NCBI RefSeq assembly: GCF_004368405.1
Contig: NZ_SBJH01000008.1
Location: 62,001-126,000 of the forward strand
Direction of reading: 5' to 3'
Source of the DNA: Olivibacter sp. XZL3
Lineage (GTDB): Bacteria > Bacteroidota > Bacteroidia > Sphingobacteriales > Sphingobacteriaceae
Length of the DNA: 64,000 nt
The notes under the pieces are model-generated. The model searched no databases and had not been told where the DNA came from. It worked only from the letters and a program-made list of their open reading frames with translations. Both the position numbers and the translations under genes were made by a program. This document shows positions 44,825-54,336 of the stretch, in pieces (position 1 is the stretch's first letter; every line of letters starts with the position of its first letter).

Positions 44825-45316
44825 TTATCGATGAACAACGGTGGCTTGATCCTTATTATGTTTTAGGTTCCTCACGTACACCTCATTAATTACTTTCGCG
44901 CATACCTCTCCATTTTTATCCACAATATCCATCATGAACTTTTGTACAAATTTACCGGTTGTATCTAAGAGACGCTGTGCCTCTTCGATGTCCACATCAC
45001 TTAAGCCGATGTGGAAATAAAGGGTACTCCGACCGGGTTTGATGTAATCAATCGAAGCGCTCTTTAGCCAAATCCGCATTTTATAGCCTTTTCTTCGAAA
45101 GATCTGATCAAACAGCAAAGCATAAAAAGGATCTGCCGCAGCATAAATCGTACCTCCAAATGTAGAGGAATTATAATTTCTGTTCAATAAGCTATATATA
45201 ATCTTTACATCAACGCCCTTAAAGCCCTTATGAAATCGCTGAACCCAAATTCGTTGAAAAAGTAGGGGAGGATATAAACGCATTACCCATTTTAGTGTAC
45301 GCTCTGAAACCTTCAT
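44825..45316 (-). CDS. DUF4442 (hotdog-fold thioesterase-like) protein
   Basis: A 163-residue protein with a hotdog-like pattern: RNYNSSTFGGTIYAAADPFYALLF, then MRIWLKSASIDYIKPGRSTLYFHIGLSD and EVCAKVINEVYVRN. DUF4442 proteins are related to acyl-CoA thioesterases. The catalytic residues of characterised thioesterases cannot be assigned here. It is monocistronic and divergent from an MFS gene. Confidence 0.85.
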   Translation of the reverse strand: MKVSERTLKWVMRLYPPLLFQRIWVQRFHKGFKGVDVKIIYSLLNRNYNSSTFGGTIYAAADPFYALLFDQIFRRKGYKMRIWLKSASIDYIKPGRSTLYFHIGLSDVDIEEAQRLLDTTGKFVQKFMMDIVDKNGEVCAKVINEVYVRNLKHNKDQATVVHR

Positions 45317-45540
45317 GTATTTGTTAAATGCGTGTTCAACAATGTTTGCGGAAATTGCTCTAGCTAAGGTAGCAAGAATTTTATATTAGCCATAATTTTA
45401 AATGAACTATCTAAGGCGCGCTGCCATTACAAAAGTATAGGTTCAACGGGTAATCTTAAATCCTGGTGCAATAAAGTATAAACCGATTTAAATTCGATAA
45501 AATTTATATTTTAGCCGCCAGATTTCAATGGGCCTTTTTC

Positions 45541-46773
45541 ATGACAGAACAGAATAGGAAGCAGCAGGCGGCTAAAGTTTGGCTGTTGGTTTTGGTAGCA
45601 TCTTTAGGCTACTTTGTGGACATTTATGATTTGGTGATCTTTTCGATTGTCCGTGTGCAAAGCTTTAAAGATATTGGCGTGTCGCCGGAAAGCATGCGGA
45701 CCGACGGCGAATATGTCTTAAATATGCAGATGATCGGTTTGCTGTTGGGTGGCTTGCTGTGGGGGATAATCGGTGATAAGTTTGGAAGGGTACGGGTCTT
45801 GTTCGGCTCCATTTTACTTTACTCGCTCGCTAACATGGCGAATAGTTTTGTACACGACGTGGATAGTTATGCCTGGATTCGCTTTATTGCCGGTATTGGT
45901 TTGGCCGGCGAGTTAGGTGCAGGGGTAACGTTGGTAAGCGAAAGCATGCCGCGCGAAAAACGTGGCTATGGAACCATGCTCATTGCAGGTATAGGCGTTA
46001 TAGGCGCCATTGCTGCCTTTTATACGGCCGAACACTTCGCCTGGAGAAATGCCTATTTGGTGGGTGGTGGGATGGGATTATTACTGCTATTTATGCGTCT
46101 GGGAACGTTTGAATCGGGGCTTTTTACCGATACCGCTCAAAAAGACGTTTTGAAAGGCCGGTTTTTTATGCTATTTCAAACAAAAGAGCGGTTTTTGAGA
46201 TACCTCTACTGTATGCTAATTGGACTGCCGATTTGGTTTATCGTGGGTATTTTGATCACACAAGCTCCTGAATTCGGCATAGCTTTAGGTGCTGCGGAAG
46301 CGCTCAGTGCCGGGAAGGGAATTATGTACGCGTACATCGGTATATCCCTGGGCGATATTTTTGCAGGCCTGTATGCCCAAGTAACGAAGTCGCGCAAGAA
46401 GGCCGTATTTTTCTTTCAATTACTTATTATCGTTAGCTCTTTATGGTATTTAGGGAGCGATGGTATTACCGCCGAAAAGTTTAGCTGGTTAGCGTTTTTT
46501 ATGGGCTTTTCGGTCGGGTATTGGGCTACATTCGTGACTATCGCTTCTGAGCAGTTCGGCACCAATTTGAGAGCTACGGTCGCAACCACGGCACCTAATT
46601 TTGTCCGTGGTGCGCTTGTTCCGAGCACCTTTTTATTTGAGTGGCTCGTTGATCGATTCGATATTATTCATGCGGCTATGATGATGGTCATTTTTCTAAG
46701 TGCCGTAGCGATGTTTGCGCTCAGTCAGCTAAAAGAAAGTTTTGATAAGGATTTGAATTACATCGAAGAATAG
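45541..46773 (+). CDS. MFS transporter (sugar/metabolite:H+ symporter type)
   Basis: A 410-residue protein with 12 predicted helices. The first-half MFS motif between helices 2 and 3 is GDKFGRVRVLFG, and helix 1 begins with GYFVDIYDLVIFS, with acidic residues (D28, D31) like those of the metabolite:H+ symporter subgroup (SP/AAHS-like). AGIGLAGELGAGVTLVSESMPREKRG in helix 4-5 also fits sugar- or aromatic-acid-type carriers. The substrate is unknown. It is monocistronic. Confidence 0.88.
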   Translation: MTEQNRKQQAAKVWLLVLVASLGYFVDIYDLVIFSIVRVQSFKDIGVSPESMRTDGEYVLNMQMIGLLLGGLLWGIIGDKFGRVRVLFGSILLYSLANMANSFVHDVDSYAWIRFIAGIGLAGELGAGVTLVSESMPREKRGYGTMLIAGIGVIGAIAAFYTAEHFAWRNAYLVGGGMGLLLLFMRLGTFESGLFTDTAQKDVLKGRFFMLFQTKERFLRYLYCMLIGLPIWFIVGILITQAPEFGIALGAAEALSAGKGIMYAYIGISLGDIFAGLYAQVTKSRKKAVFFFQLLIIVSSLWYLGSDGITAEKFSWLAFFMGFSVGYWATFVTIASEQFGTNLRATVATTAPNFVRGALVPSTFLFEWLVDRFDIIHAAMMMVIFLSAVAMFALSQLKESFDKDLNYIEE

Positions 46774-46844
46774 CTGTAAATCAGGCGTAGGCTTTATGCA
46801 GGCTTTAGGGCTGCATCCGCTATATATCGCATTGCCTGGTTCAC

Positions 46845-49800
46845 TTACTTCTCTGTTATTTGACTGTTTCCTGCTTCCGGCTCCGACTTCCTGCGACTTG
46901 TCCACCAAAATAAGGGGGGGATCAAGATTGGCGCAAACAATAAAGTACTTGTTAAGCCGCCAATGATCACTGTCGCCAAAGGGCGCTGTACGTCCGACCC
47001 GATGCCACTGGAGGTAGCCGCAGGGAACAAGCCAATAATCGCTACCACCAAAATAGTCAACACGGCGCGCAATTGGCCTTTTGAGGTGGCAAGTATGACG
47101 GCTTTCTGTTCTTCATCTTGTAAAGTGTGAACAGAAAGCTTGCTGAAGTTTCTGTTGAGTGCCGATACGATGAGTACACCGGCCATTACCGAAATTCCAA
47201 AAATACTAACAAATCCAACCCCTGCCGATACATTAAAGTAGTATCCTCTTATTAATAAGGCCAAGATGCCCCCAGCTAAAGCAAATAAAATGCAGCTCAT
47301 TGTCAGGAGCGTATCCTTGAAATTGCGGTACAGCAGATATAAGAAAGCGAACACCAAGCCGATGGTTAAGGGAATAGTGAACAGCAGTTGGTTACCGGCT
47401 CTTTCGAGGTTCTCATATTGTCCACCGTAAATAATGTCATATCCTTTTGGGATATGTACCTCCGCATCTATTTTTCGCTGTAATTCTTTGACGAAGCTTA
47501 CTTGATCGCGCCCTTCTATGTTGGTTCGGACGGTGATCATGCGTTTGCTGGCATAATGATAAATGTTGGTTTGTCCTTCAATGAATTCGATATCCGCCAG
47601 TTGATTCATCGGAATGAGGTTGCCTGTTGCGGAGCTTACCAGCAGACTCTTAAGCGCATTGATGTCATTTCTGTATTCGGGCAGGTAACGAAGGACTATA
47701 TCATATCGTTTTGTGCCATCATATATTTCCGAAATTATTTTCCCGCCAATAGCACTTTCAATCATATTTTGAATGTCGGAGATATTTATACCGAACCGGG
47801 CGGCGTTCTCGCGGTTTATATTGACCGCGATTTGTTCTTGCGGACCTTCCTGCTCGATGTTAACGGATTCGCTTCCTTGCATATTGCCAACAATATGGGT
47901 GATACTATCTGCTTTTTGACGCATGAGGTGTAAATCTTCACCAATGATTGATACCGCCAGATCGGCGGCTGAACCGGTCACAATCTCCATCACCTGATCG
48001 ATAATAGGCTGGCCACTGGAGAAGCTAACGCTTGGTAGCGCTTTTGACAAGTCGGTCTTCAGGTTATTAACTAAAGTCGATTTAGCGATGGTGTCGCTCC
48101 AGAGTTTATAATCCTTAAGTCCCACCAAAATTTCATTTCTATTGGCCGGAAATGGATCGGTGCCGTCGTCGTTCCGCCCGGTTTGCGTAATGACAAAAGC
48201 AACCTGAGGGTATTTAGCAATTACTTTTCTGATAAGGGGAGCATATTTTGCATTTTCCTGGATGGTGATTCCCGAGGGAAAGTTGCCTCGTAAAAAGATA
48301 GAGCCTTCATCCAAGGAGGGCAAAAATTCCGATCCTAATTTAACACCTGCAAGTATACCGATGGCAACCACGAAAAAGCCAATGATAACCGTGCGTTTAT
48401 GTTGTGCAATAAATCTTTTGAGGAGCTTGCCATATAAGTTTTCCAGAAAATCCAATACTTTGTTACGCTGCTCTTTCAAAGGTGCTCCCTGTTTGTCAAG
48501 TGCCTTGCGGTAGACGAAGGAGATCAACACCGGTATGATGGTGAGCGCTGCCAACATGGAGCCTATTACTGCAAACGCTAAGGTTAAAGCCATCGGCGAA
48601 AACAATTTTCCTTCAACTCGGGTCATCAATAGAATAGGCATGTAGGCCAAGATGATAATGGTAACCGAAAAGAAGATCTCTCTACCGACCTCCTGTGCCG
48701 ATAAAAGAGTAATCTTGATGATACCCTGTTTCTTTTCCTCTGTGGTAGCTGTTCGGTACTTTCGGATCAGGTGTTCTACCATTACACAGGCTCCATCTAC
48801 GATGATGCCAAAGTCAATCGCTCCGAGCGAAAGTAAGTTCGCAGGGATGCCGGTGAGGCGCATGAGGATGAAAGCAAAAAGAAGTGAAAATGGAATTGTT
48901 AATGATACGACCAGCGCACTGCGTACACTTCCAAGAAAAAATATAAGGAGAATCACTACTATGCTGATTCCTTCAAAAAGCGTATGGGCGACCGCTTCTA
49001 ATGAGTGGTCTATGAGAAAGCTACGGTCGTAAAGCGGCCTGATGCGTATGCCCTCGGGCAGGTCATGCACCTCTATATCGGCTATTTTTTGTTTCAGTAA
49101 GGCCAATGCGTCGCTCGGATTTTCATAGCGGCGTAAGAGCACAATGCCTTCTACGCCATTAGCTACATCTAAACTGTCGGCTGTAACGGTATAGCCTAAA
49201 ACGCCATTAGGCGGAGGAGGGCCCACTTCGACATTGCCAACATCACGTACAAATATAGGCATGCCGTTTTCCGACTTCAACACGATATTCAAAATGTCAT
49301 TTTCCGATTTGATTGCCCCTAGACCTCTGACAGCGAAACCCTGGCCGCCTCGGTTTATAATATTACCACCAGTGTTTTGATTGTTGTTATCGACAGCTGT
49401 TTCGATCTCGCCTATGCTCAGGCCGTATTTACGTAACTTTTCGGGTGATAAAAAGATATGGAACTGCTTCATCGGTCCACCAAAGGTCGTTACATCGGCA
49501 ATGCCGGGCACTTGTAGCAGGGCTGGTTTGATAACCCAGTCCTGCAGATCGCGCAGTTGTGTAGGCGTAAAGCTTGCTGGTGCTTCGACGACATAACGCA
49601 TGATTTCGCCAACAGCGGTTGAAAGCGGTGCTAATTCCGGATTTACGCCGTCAGGCAGTTCCGCTGCAGCTAAACGCTCCATTACCTGTTGGCGCGCAAA
49701 ATAATCGTCTGTGCCATCTTTAAATGTAAGCTGGACCACCGCTAAGCCAAATATGGTACGGCTCCTTCGATCCAGCACATTTGGTGTGTTTTGTAAAGCC

Positions 49801-50012
49801 CGTTCGATCGGAACGGTGACTTGCTGTTCTACTTCCTCTGCTGCTCTTCCCGGAAATGGCGCGACTACAATCACATTGGTATCCGCGATATCGGGATATG
49901 CTTCTATTTTAAGCTGAGTAAAGCAATAGTATCCCGCCGCCATGAGTACAATGCCGGTAGCAACGACGGTCCAACGGTTTTTTAATGAGAATATCAATAA
50001 ATTCCTAATCAT
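46845..50012 (-). CDS. czcA: CusA/CzcA family heavy-metal efflux RND pump
   Basis: A 1055-residue inner-membrane RND transporter with 12 helices and two large periplasmic loops. The helix-4 motif GAIDFGIIVDGACVMVEH (near residue 400) has the DFGxxxDGA pattern of divalent-cation pumps (CzcA-like, Zn/Co/Cd/Ni). Cu/Ag pumps (CusA) lack the first aspartate. Other landmarks are EAYPDIADTNVIVVAPFPGRAAEEVE and ATVIIGGLTSTLLFAPILIPPLFWW. Its start overlaps the DUF190 gene by 8 nt. It forms the proton-driven core of a trans-envelope pump with the adaptor and TolC-like protein. Confidence 0.94.
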   Translation of the reverse strand: MIRNLLIFSLKNRWTVVATGIVLMAAGYYCFTQLKIEAYPDIADTNVIVVAPFPGRAAEEVEQQVTVPIERALQNTPNVLDRRSRTIFGLAVVQLTFKDGTDDYFARQQVMERLAAAELPDGVNPELAPLSTAVGEIMRYVVEAPASFTPTQLRDLQDWVIKPALLQVPGIADVTTFGGPMKQFHIFLSPEKLRKYGLSIGEIETAVDNNNQNTGGNIINRGGQGFAVRGLGAIKSENDILNIVLKSENGMPIFVRDVGNVEVGPPPPNGVLGYTVTADSLDVANGVEGIVLLRRYENPSDALALLKQKIADIEVHDLPEGIRIRPLYDRSFLIDHSLEAVAHTLFEGISIVVILLIFFLGSVRSALVVSLTIPFSLLFAFILMRLTGIPANLLSLGAIDFGIIVDGACVMVEHLIRKYRTATTEEKKQGIIKITLLSAQEVGREIFFSVTIIILAYMPILLMTRVEGKLFSPMALTLAFAVIGSMLAALTIIPVLISFVYRKALDKQGAPLKEQRNKVLDFLENLYGKLLKRFIAQHKRTVIIGFFVVAIGILAGVKLGSEFLPSLDEGSIFLRGNFPSGITIQENAKYAPLIRKVIAKYPQVAFVITQTGRNDDGTDPFPANRNEILVGLKDYKLWSDTIAKSTLVNNLKTDLSKALPSVSFSSGQPIIDQVMEIVTGSAADLAVSIIGEDLHLMRQKADSITHIVGNMQGSESVNIEQEGPQEQIAVNINRENAARFGINISDIQNMIESAIGGKIISEIYDGTKRYDIVLRYLPEYRNDINALKSLLVSSATGNLIPMNQLADIEFIEGQTNIYHYASKRMITVRTNIEGRDQVSFVKELQRKIDAEVHIPKGYDIIYGGQYENLERAGNQLLFTIPLTIGLVFAFLYLLYRNFKDTLLTMSCILFALAGGILALLIRGYYFNVSAGVGFVSIFGISVMAGVLIVSALNRNFSKLSVHTLQDEEQKAVILATSKGQLRAVLTILVVAIIGLFPAATSSGIGSDVQRPLATVIIGGLTSTLLFAPILIPPLFWWTSRRKSEPEAGNSQITEK

Positions 50013-50328
50013 TTTCTTTCTTTTTTCCGGGCCATTCTTTCACTTCGTGAATTACTATGTATCCTGCCTTTGTTATGTTCCGTAGCGATTTCAGTACTGC
50101 GTTAACCTTGTCGTCTTCATCAATAAAGGTGATCAGTAAAGGAACTTCGTCAAAGCTGAAGAGATCGTTCGGGCGGTTTAGGTGACTGCCTCCTAAATAG
50201 CCGAGATCTCCATTAAAAGCCGTCGCGCTTTTCACTTGTTGTTCAATCAAAAATTGTATGATAAATTCATATAGTGGTTGACTTCCGAGGAACTCGTTTT
50301 TATTGATAAAAATCTGTACTTGTAACAT
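50005..50328 (-). CDS. DUF190 PII-like protein
   Basis: A 107-residue protein of the DUF190 family (PII-like ferredoxin fold). It has QPLYEFIIQFLIEQQVKSATAFNGDLGYLGG and VPLLITFIDEDDKVNAVLKSLRNITKAGYIVIHEV, the family's two-half pattern. PII-like proteins form trimers that bind small ligands or metals and regulate a partner. The gene sits between the adaptor and the pump genes and overlaps the pump start, so a regulatory or metal-sensing role in the efflux complex is inferred. Confidence 0.82.
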   Translation of the reverse strand: MLQVQIFINKNEFLGSQPLYEFIIQFLIEQQVKSATAFNGDLGYLGGSHLNRPNDLFSFDEVPLLITFIDEDDKVNAVLKSLRNITKAGYIVIHEVKEWPGKKKEND

Positions 50329-50336
50329 GAGGTTCG

Positions 50337-50369
50337 TTGTTTGTTATTTGTTACTTGTTGTTTGTTATT
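50337..50369. repeat. Short direct repeats upstream of DUF190 gene
   Basis: TTGTTTGTTATT occurs at 50337-50348 and again at 50358-50369 (21-bp period), with a degenerate TTGTTA unit between. The repeats lie directly upstream of the DUF190 start on the minus strand. The complementary AACAAATAACAAAT also occurs upstream of the TPR gene at 60556. Confidence 0.5.
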
Positions 50370-50475
50370 CGAAGCCATCGCATACCTAACGAATATTCTC
50401 CGTTGCTTTTCTGGTGATCCCTGAGGTTACGAAGGCAGGTGCTGCTTCTTTTGCTATCAATTCAGGATTCAATTA

Positions 50476-51483
50476 CTAATAGCCAAAAGAGAGTCCCTTA
50501 AGCTGAATAGCTCCTTTGGTAATTACTTCGTCGTCCTTTTTTAATCCTTCCAGCACGATGAGATGATCGCCTATTTGCTGTCCCGTTTTTATCGCCTTTC
50601 GCTCAAAGACACCGTTTCCCTTGTTTATAAAGACGTAGTCCTTACCATCCACGGTTACTAAAGATTTTTTGTTGATGGTTAGGCGGTCGCCTACGCTTTT
50701 TAAGTCGAATGTCACCTGGGCAAACATACCGGCCTTCAGGGAACTGCTATGATCCAATACGCTGACACGGAGTTTTACCATGCGTGTTACGTTATCGATA
50801 ACATCGGCAATGTCTTCGACTTCTCCCTTAAAGGTTTTTTCGGGGAATGCCGAAAACAGCAGTTCGCAGGAAGCGCCTTCTTGTATCGCATTAATTTGAT
50901 TTTCGGGTATATCACAAATCACGTAAGCTTTACCTACAGGTGCTTTTCTGAGCGCAGTGGGATCAAAGCCTCCCTGCTTTAGACTGGCTTCGTACTGTAT
51001 AAGTGCTGCTTTTTCATTTGCAAGGTTACTTTTCTCAAGTGAAAGGGCGGTTTGCGCTTCCAGTACATCGCGTCCGGTGGCCGCCCCATGACTTAATAAA
51101 TCGGAAGCGCGCTCCAACTCAATTTCCTTTTGCTTAATATTAATCTGCTGAATTTGATGGATATTGGTTTGATGCTGTGCCAAGGCGGTGTAACTGGCGG
51201 CTAAATCCGGATTGTCGAAAAGTACTACATTCTGCGAAGCGCCTGCAGCGGAGACAACCACTGTAGCAGCAATTTTACCCGGCGCTGTATAAGAAGCGGT
51301 CATCGAGCTGTCAAAGATTGGTGCCGACTCGAAGAAGTTCCTCATTGTGCTGTCTGTGAAGCTGACGTATTGGCCGTTATCGCTCACGGAAGGCGCTATT
51401 ATGCGCTCAACCGGACTGTCTTGGCCGCGAGAGCAGGCTGTCCATAAAAGAACGGACGTTAACAAATATAAAATCGGTTTCAT
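50476..51483 (-). CDS. RND efflux periplasmic adaptor subunit (CzcB/CusB-like)
   Basis: A 335-residue membrane-fusion lipoprotein (lipobox WTAC). The order is a barrel-sandwich half (SYTAPGKIAATVVVSA), an alpha-hairpin (LAQHQTNIHQIQQINIKQKEIELERASDLLSHGAATGRDVLEAQTALSLEKS), the second lipoyl half, a beta-barrel (KAYVICDIPENQINAIQEG) and a membrane-proximal domain (GQQIGDHLIVLEGLKKDDEVI). It bridges the RND pump and the outer-membrane channel. It lies 147 bp upstream of the DUF190 gene and 42 bp after the TolC-like gene. Confidence 0.92.
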   Translation of the reverse strand: MKPILYLLTSVLLWTACSRGQDSPVERIIAPSVSDNGQYVSFTDSTMRNFFESAPIFDSSMTASYTAPGKIAATVVVSAAGASQNVVLFDNPDLAASYTALAQHQTNIHQIQQINIKQKEIELERASDLLSHGAATGRDVLEAQTALSLEKSNLANEKAALIQYEASLKQGGFDPTALRKAPVGKAYVICDIPENQINAIQEGASCELLFSAFPEKTFKGEVEDIADVIDNVTRMVKLRVSVLDHSSSLKAGMFAQVTFDLKSVGDRLTINKKSLVTVDGKDYVFINKGNGVFERKAIKTGQQIGDHLIVLEGLKKDDEVITKGAIQLKGLSFGY

Positions 51484-51525
51484 TTTAGTATGTGTATCTT
51501 TTTAATTGTTATTTCAATAACGCGT

Positions 51526-52776
51526 TCAATCGGCCAGTTGGCAAATTAAGCCGCTGGCATAAAGCAGTTGAATATAGCTTTGCTGGTAAAGTTGGAAGGC
51601 GTCGTAGTATTGCTGTTGCGTTTCGAGCCAACTACGCTGTGCCTCTAAAAAATCGATCAAGGTGGTTCCTCCGCGGAGATAGGCATATTTAACGTTTGCC
51701 AGTATGTGTTCCGACTGTCTAAGTAGGCTGTCGGTAAATTGATGTGTGTTCTGCCTTTGGGTTTGATAACTGGCGTAGGCGGTCGTTAGCTCTGCTTCAG
51801 CCTTATTCTTAACAGCCTCGTATTGTTGTTCGGATTGATCTTTTAAGATAAGTGCCTTTCTAATCTCGCCTTGGTTCCTTGAGAATACCGGCAGATCAAA
51901 AGTTAAGGTAAATCCAGCATAATTAATACGGTTTTGTGGGTTCCACATGACACCGAACTCCGGAACAGGCACTGCTAAGCTTTTTTGTAAAGCGATGTTT
52001 TGGTTGGAAACGTTCATGAGCGACTGCGCCGCTTTGATGTCCGATCGATTTAACAGCGCTTTTTGTAATAGAGAGTCGACTGCCAGGTTTCCCATTAGTG
52101 CAAACTGATCAGAGAGATCTATATCCCGAACGGGAGAACCTATTAAATATCCGAGCTCCACCAGTAGGTTGCTTAACTCGCGTGCTGCACTCTTTACCTT
52201 TAGCTCGTATTCTTTCGACAATAGTTGTGTACGCATAAAATCAGTTTGTGTTATTACTTGATTTTTAAGTCGCACCTCATTGATATCACGGAGCGAGTCG
52301 ATGTTGTTTTTGGCAATTTTGAGAATATCCAGCTGTTTATGTGCCGTGTATATATCCATCCACTTTGAAGCAACTTCGGCAAATATTTCCCGCTCTAGTT
52401 CCTGATAATTCTTTATAGACCAATCGATCTGCTGCTGGGCCAGGTTTATTTTTTTTTGCCGTTGACCGGCTAACTGAAAAGGCTTGGTCAGTGTAAACAA
52501 AGTTTGGCGGTTTAGCGGATCGGACCATGCCGTATTGGCGGCGAAATGTCTATTTTGGGTCAACTGAATCGTTTCGTTATGAAATGAGGGATTGGGCCGC
52601 AGTGCAGCCGTTATACTGTCGGCCTGCGCGGCGCTGATTTGATGGGACTCGGTTTTTAAATTTGGATTTTGCGTTTTGGCAAACCGTAATGCATCCCGTA
52701 AGCTCAGGTGCTGAGCACTCACGGTAGCCAACTTACAAAAGCATAATAGCGCTATTATCCAAAAAGCTCTTTGCAT
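51526..52776 (-). CDS. TolC family outer-membrane efflux protein (CzcC-like)
   Basis: A 416-residue protein with a signal peptide ending near VSAQH and two repeats of the outer-membrane efflux pattern: LSLRDALRFAKTQNPNLKTESHQISAAQADSITAALRPNPSF in the first half, and ALLNRSDIKAAQSLMNVSNQNIALQKSLAVPVPEFG in the second. The last segment, GGTTLIDFLEAQRSWLETQQQYYDAFQLY, is typical. It provides the outer-membrane exit duct for the CzcA/adaptor pair. It is the first structural gene after the regulator pair on this strand. Confidence 0.92.
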   Translation of the reverse strand: MQRAFWIIALLCFCKLATVSAQHLSLRDALRFAKTQNPNLKTESHQISAAQADSITAALRPNPSFHNETIQLTQNRHFAANTAWSDPLNRQTLFTLTKPFQLAGQRQKKINLAQQQIDWSIKNYQELEREIFAEVASKWMDIYTAHKQLDILKIAKNNIDSLRDINEVRLKNQVITQTDFMRTQLLSKEYELKVKSAARELSNLLVELGYLIGSPVRDIDLSDQFALMGNLAVDSLLQKALLNRSDIKAAQSLMNVSNQNIALQKSLAVPVPEFGVMWNPQNRINYAGFTLTFDLPVFSRNQGEIRKALILKDQSEQQYEAVKNKAEAELTTAYASYQTQRQNTHQFTDSLLRQSEHILANVKYAYLRGGTTLIDFLEAQRSWLETQQQYYDAFQLYQQSYIQLLYASGLICQLAD

Positions 52777-52944
52777 GATGTGGTGTCGTTTTTCGGTGCA
52801 AAGGTGGAGAATAGGTGCTCCCCAAGCCGTTAGAAAGGCTTTATATTTTTATTAGAAAAATATTAGAGAAAGGGTAGTTCTTTATTGGTTATTCGTTGTT
52901 GTTGCCGATATCATTGGATATAGGTGTCAAGACGATATCAATAA

Positions 52945-54327
52945 TCACATAGCTCCATGTTTTAAATGTGGTAGCTTGATCTGGAACTTGGTGCCAATTC
53001 CACGTGTTGACGAAACGCTAATCTCACCATGATGAAGGGCTATAATCCGTTGACAGAGGGTCATACCGATACCATGGCCGCTAGAGCGATTTTTGTTTTG
53101 GCCCCGATAGAATGGAATAAAAATCTTTGCTAAGTCGGCCTCAGGAATGCCTTTGCCATTATCAATGAAGTCGACAACCGCGTAGCCGTACTGATAAGAA
53201 ATTTTTACTTCACACGACTGGTCGTCAGAAAATTTACAAGCATTCTCCATCACATTAGCGAAAGCCACTTGCAACAGGTAATTATTTCCGCTGACGGTAA
53301 TCTCGTCATCGGCGTCGGGCACTTCCGTAAAGTCAATGGCAATATGGCAAGAAGGCGTCTGCTTTTGCAATTGATGTTTAGCGTCCAACAGAGTTTCATC
53401 GATGCGCACGGGCTTGAACGATATTTGTGTGGGGTCGTAGCTTGCTTTTGCTAAATCCAGTAAACTTGTGGTTAACTTAGCAAGTGCCTGTGCATCCTTC
53501 AGCGTTAATTCGATGGTTTGTTGATATTGTTCGACGCTTCGGGGTTTATTCGAAGAAAGCTCCAATTCTGTAATAATGGTCGACAAAGGTGTTCTAACTT
53601 CATGCGCGATATTAGACACGAATTCCTTCTGTGCGTTAAAAGATTTTTCGAGGCGATTAAGCATTTCGTTGAATGTGATCGCCAGTTCAGCCAGTTCATC
53701 TTTACCGCTACCGACGTTAATTCGCGAATCCAAGTTACTGGCTGTAATTTCCTCTACGTTATTAACCATATTTGAAACCGGTTTCAGCGCCTGTTCTGCG
53801 GAAAAGCGACCGGCAATGACAATCAATAAGAGCGACAAACAAAATGCAATCGCTAAATACTCTAAGATGGTATCGAGTTTTTCCTGTCCATAACGATCAA
53901 TAGCTGCAGCGGTGATGATGTAGGATTTATTACCGTGTTGAAGTGTGAAAGCGGTGACATGGTATTTATTGTATTTGTATCGGATTTCTTTGTTTTTAAC
54001 AATTGCATCCAATAGTTGAGGAGTCTCTTTTACGATGTCTTTATTTTCTGCATCGTGATAGATGAGTCGGTGCCACTCATCGTAAATTGCGACTTCTTCA
54101 TTAATGACGCGCAGCGTATTATTAGCATATATTGTTTGGAGTACTTCGGGCTTGATGTTGAGGTCGAACAGAAAGTATACTTTTGTGATGGCATGTTGTT
54201 TAATCTGGTTGTAAAATTCATCTTTCTGATCATTAGCCAATGAAAGGTAAAAGATCAAAGCAAAAACCAGCAGAACCCCTGCTGAAAGCAGCGAATATAA
54301 AAGGGTTAGTTTATTCCTAATCTTCAT
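52945..54327 (-). CDS. Sensor histidine kinase of heavy-metal two-component system
   Basis: A 460-residue membrane kinase. TM1 is at about 8-31 and TM2 at about 155-173, with a periplasmic sensor region of about 120 residues between them. A HAMP domain follows (about 177-228), then the phospho-acceptor H242 in VSNIAHEVRTPLSTI and a HATPase domain with N-box NVMENACKF, DNGKGIPE, and SSGHGIGMTL. The periplasmic domain is short and lacks the His-rich stretches of CusS. It would phosphorylate the response regulator encoded 9 bp upstream and so control the efflux genes. Confidence 0.92.
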   Translation of the reverse strand: MKIRNKLTLLYSLLSAGVLLVFALIFYLSLANDQKDEFYNQIKQHAITKVYFLFDLNIKPEVLQTIYANNTLRVINEEVAIYDEWHRLIYHDAENKDIVKETPQLLDAIVKNKEIRYKYNKYHVTAFTLQHGNKSYIITAAAIDRYGQEKLDTILEYLAIAFCLSLLLIVIAGRFSAEQALKPVSNMVNNVEEITASNLDSRINVGSGKDELAELAITFNEMLNRLEKSFNAQKEFVSNIAHEVRTPLSTIITELELSSNKPRSVEQYQQTIELTLKDAQALAKLTTSLLDLAKASYDPTQISFKPVRIDETLLDAKHQLQKQTPSCHIAIDFTEVPDADDEITVSGNNYLLQVAFANVMENACKFSDDQSCEVKISYQYGYAVVDFIDNGKGIPEADLAKIFIPFYRGQNKNRSSGHGIGMTLCQRIIALHHGEISVSSTRGIGTKFQIKLPHLKHGAM

Positions 54328-54336
54328 GAAAAGTAG

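Noticed and set aside
47502-47933. 143-codon plus-strand ORF
   Set aside because: It is antisense to the CzcA pump gene with no recognisable domain.
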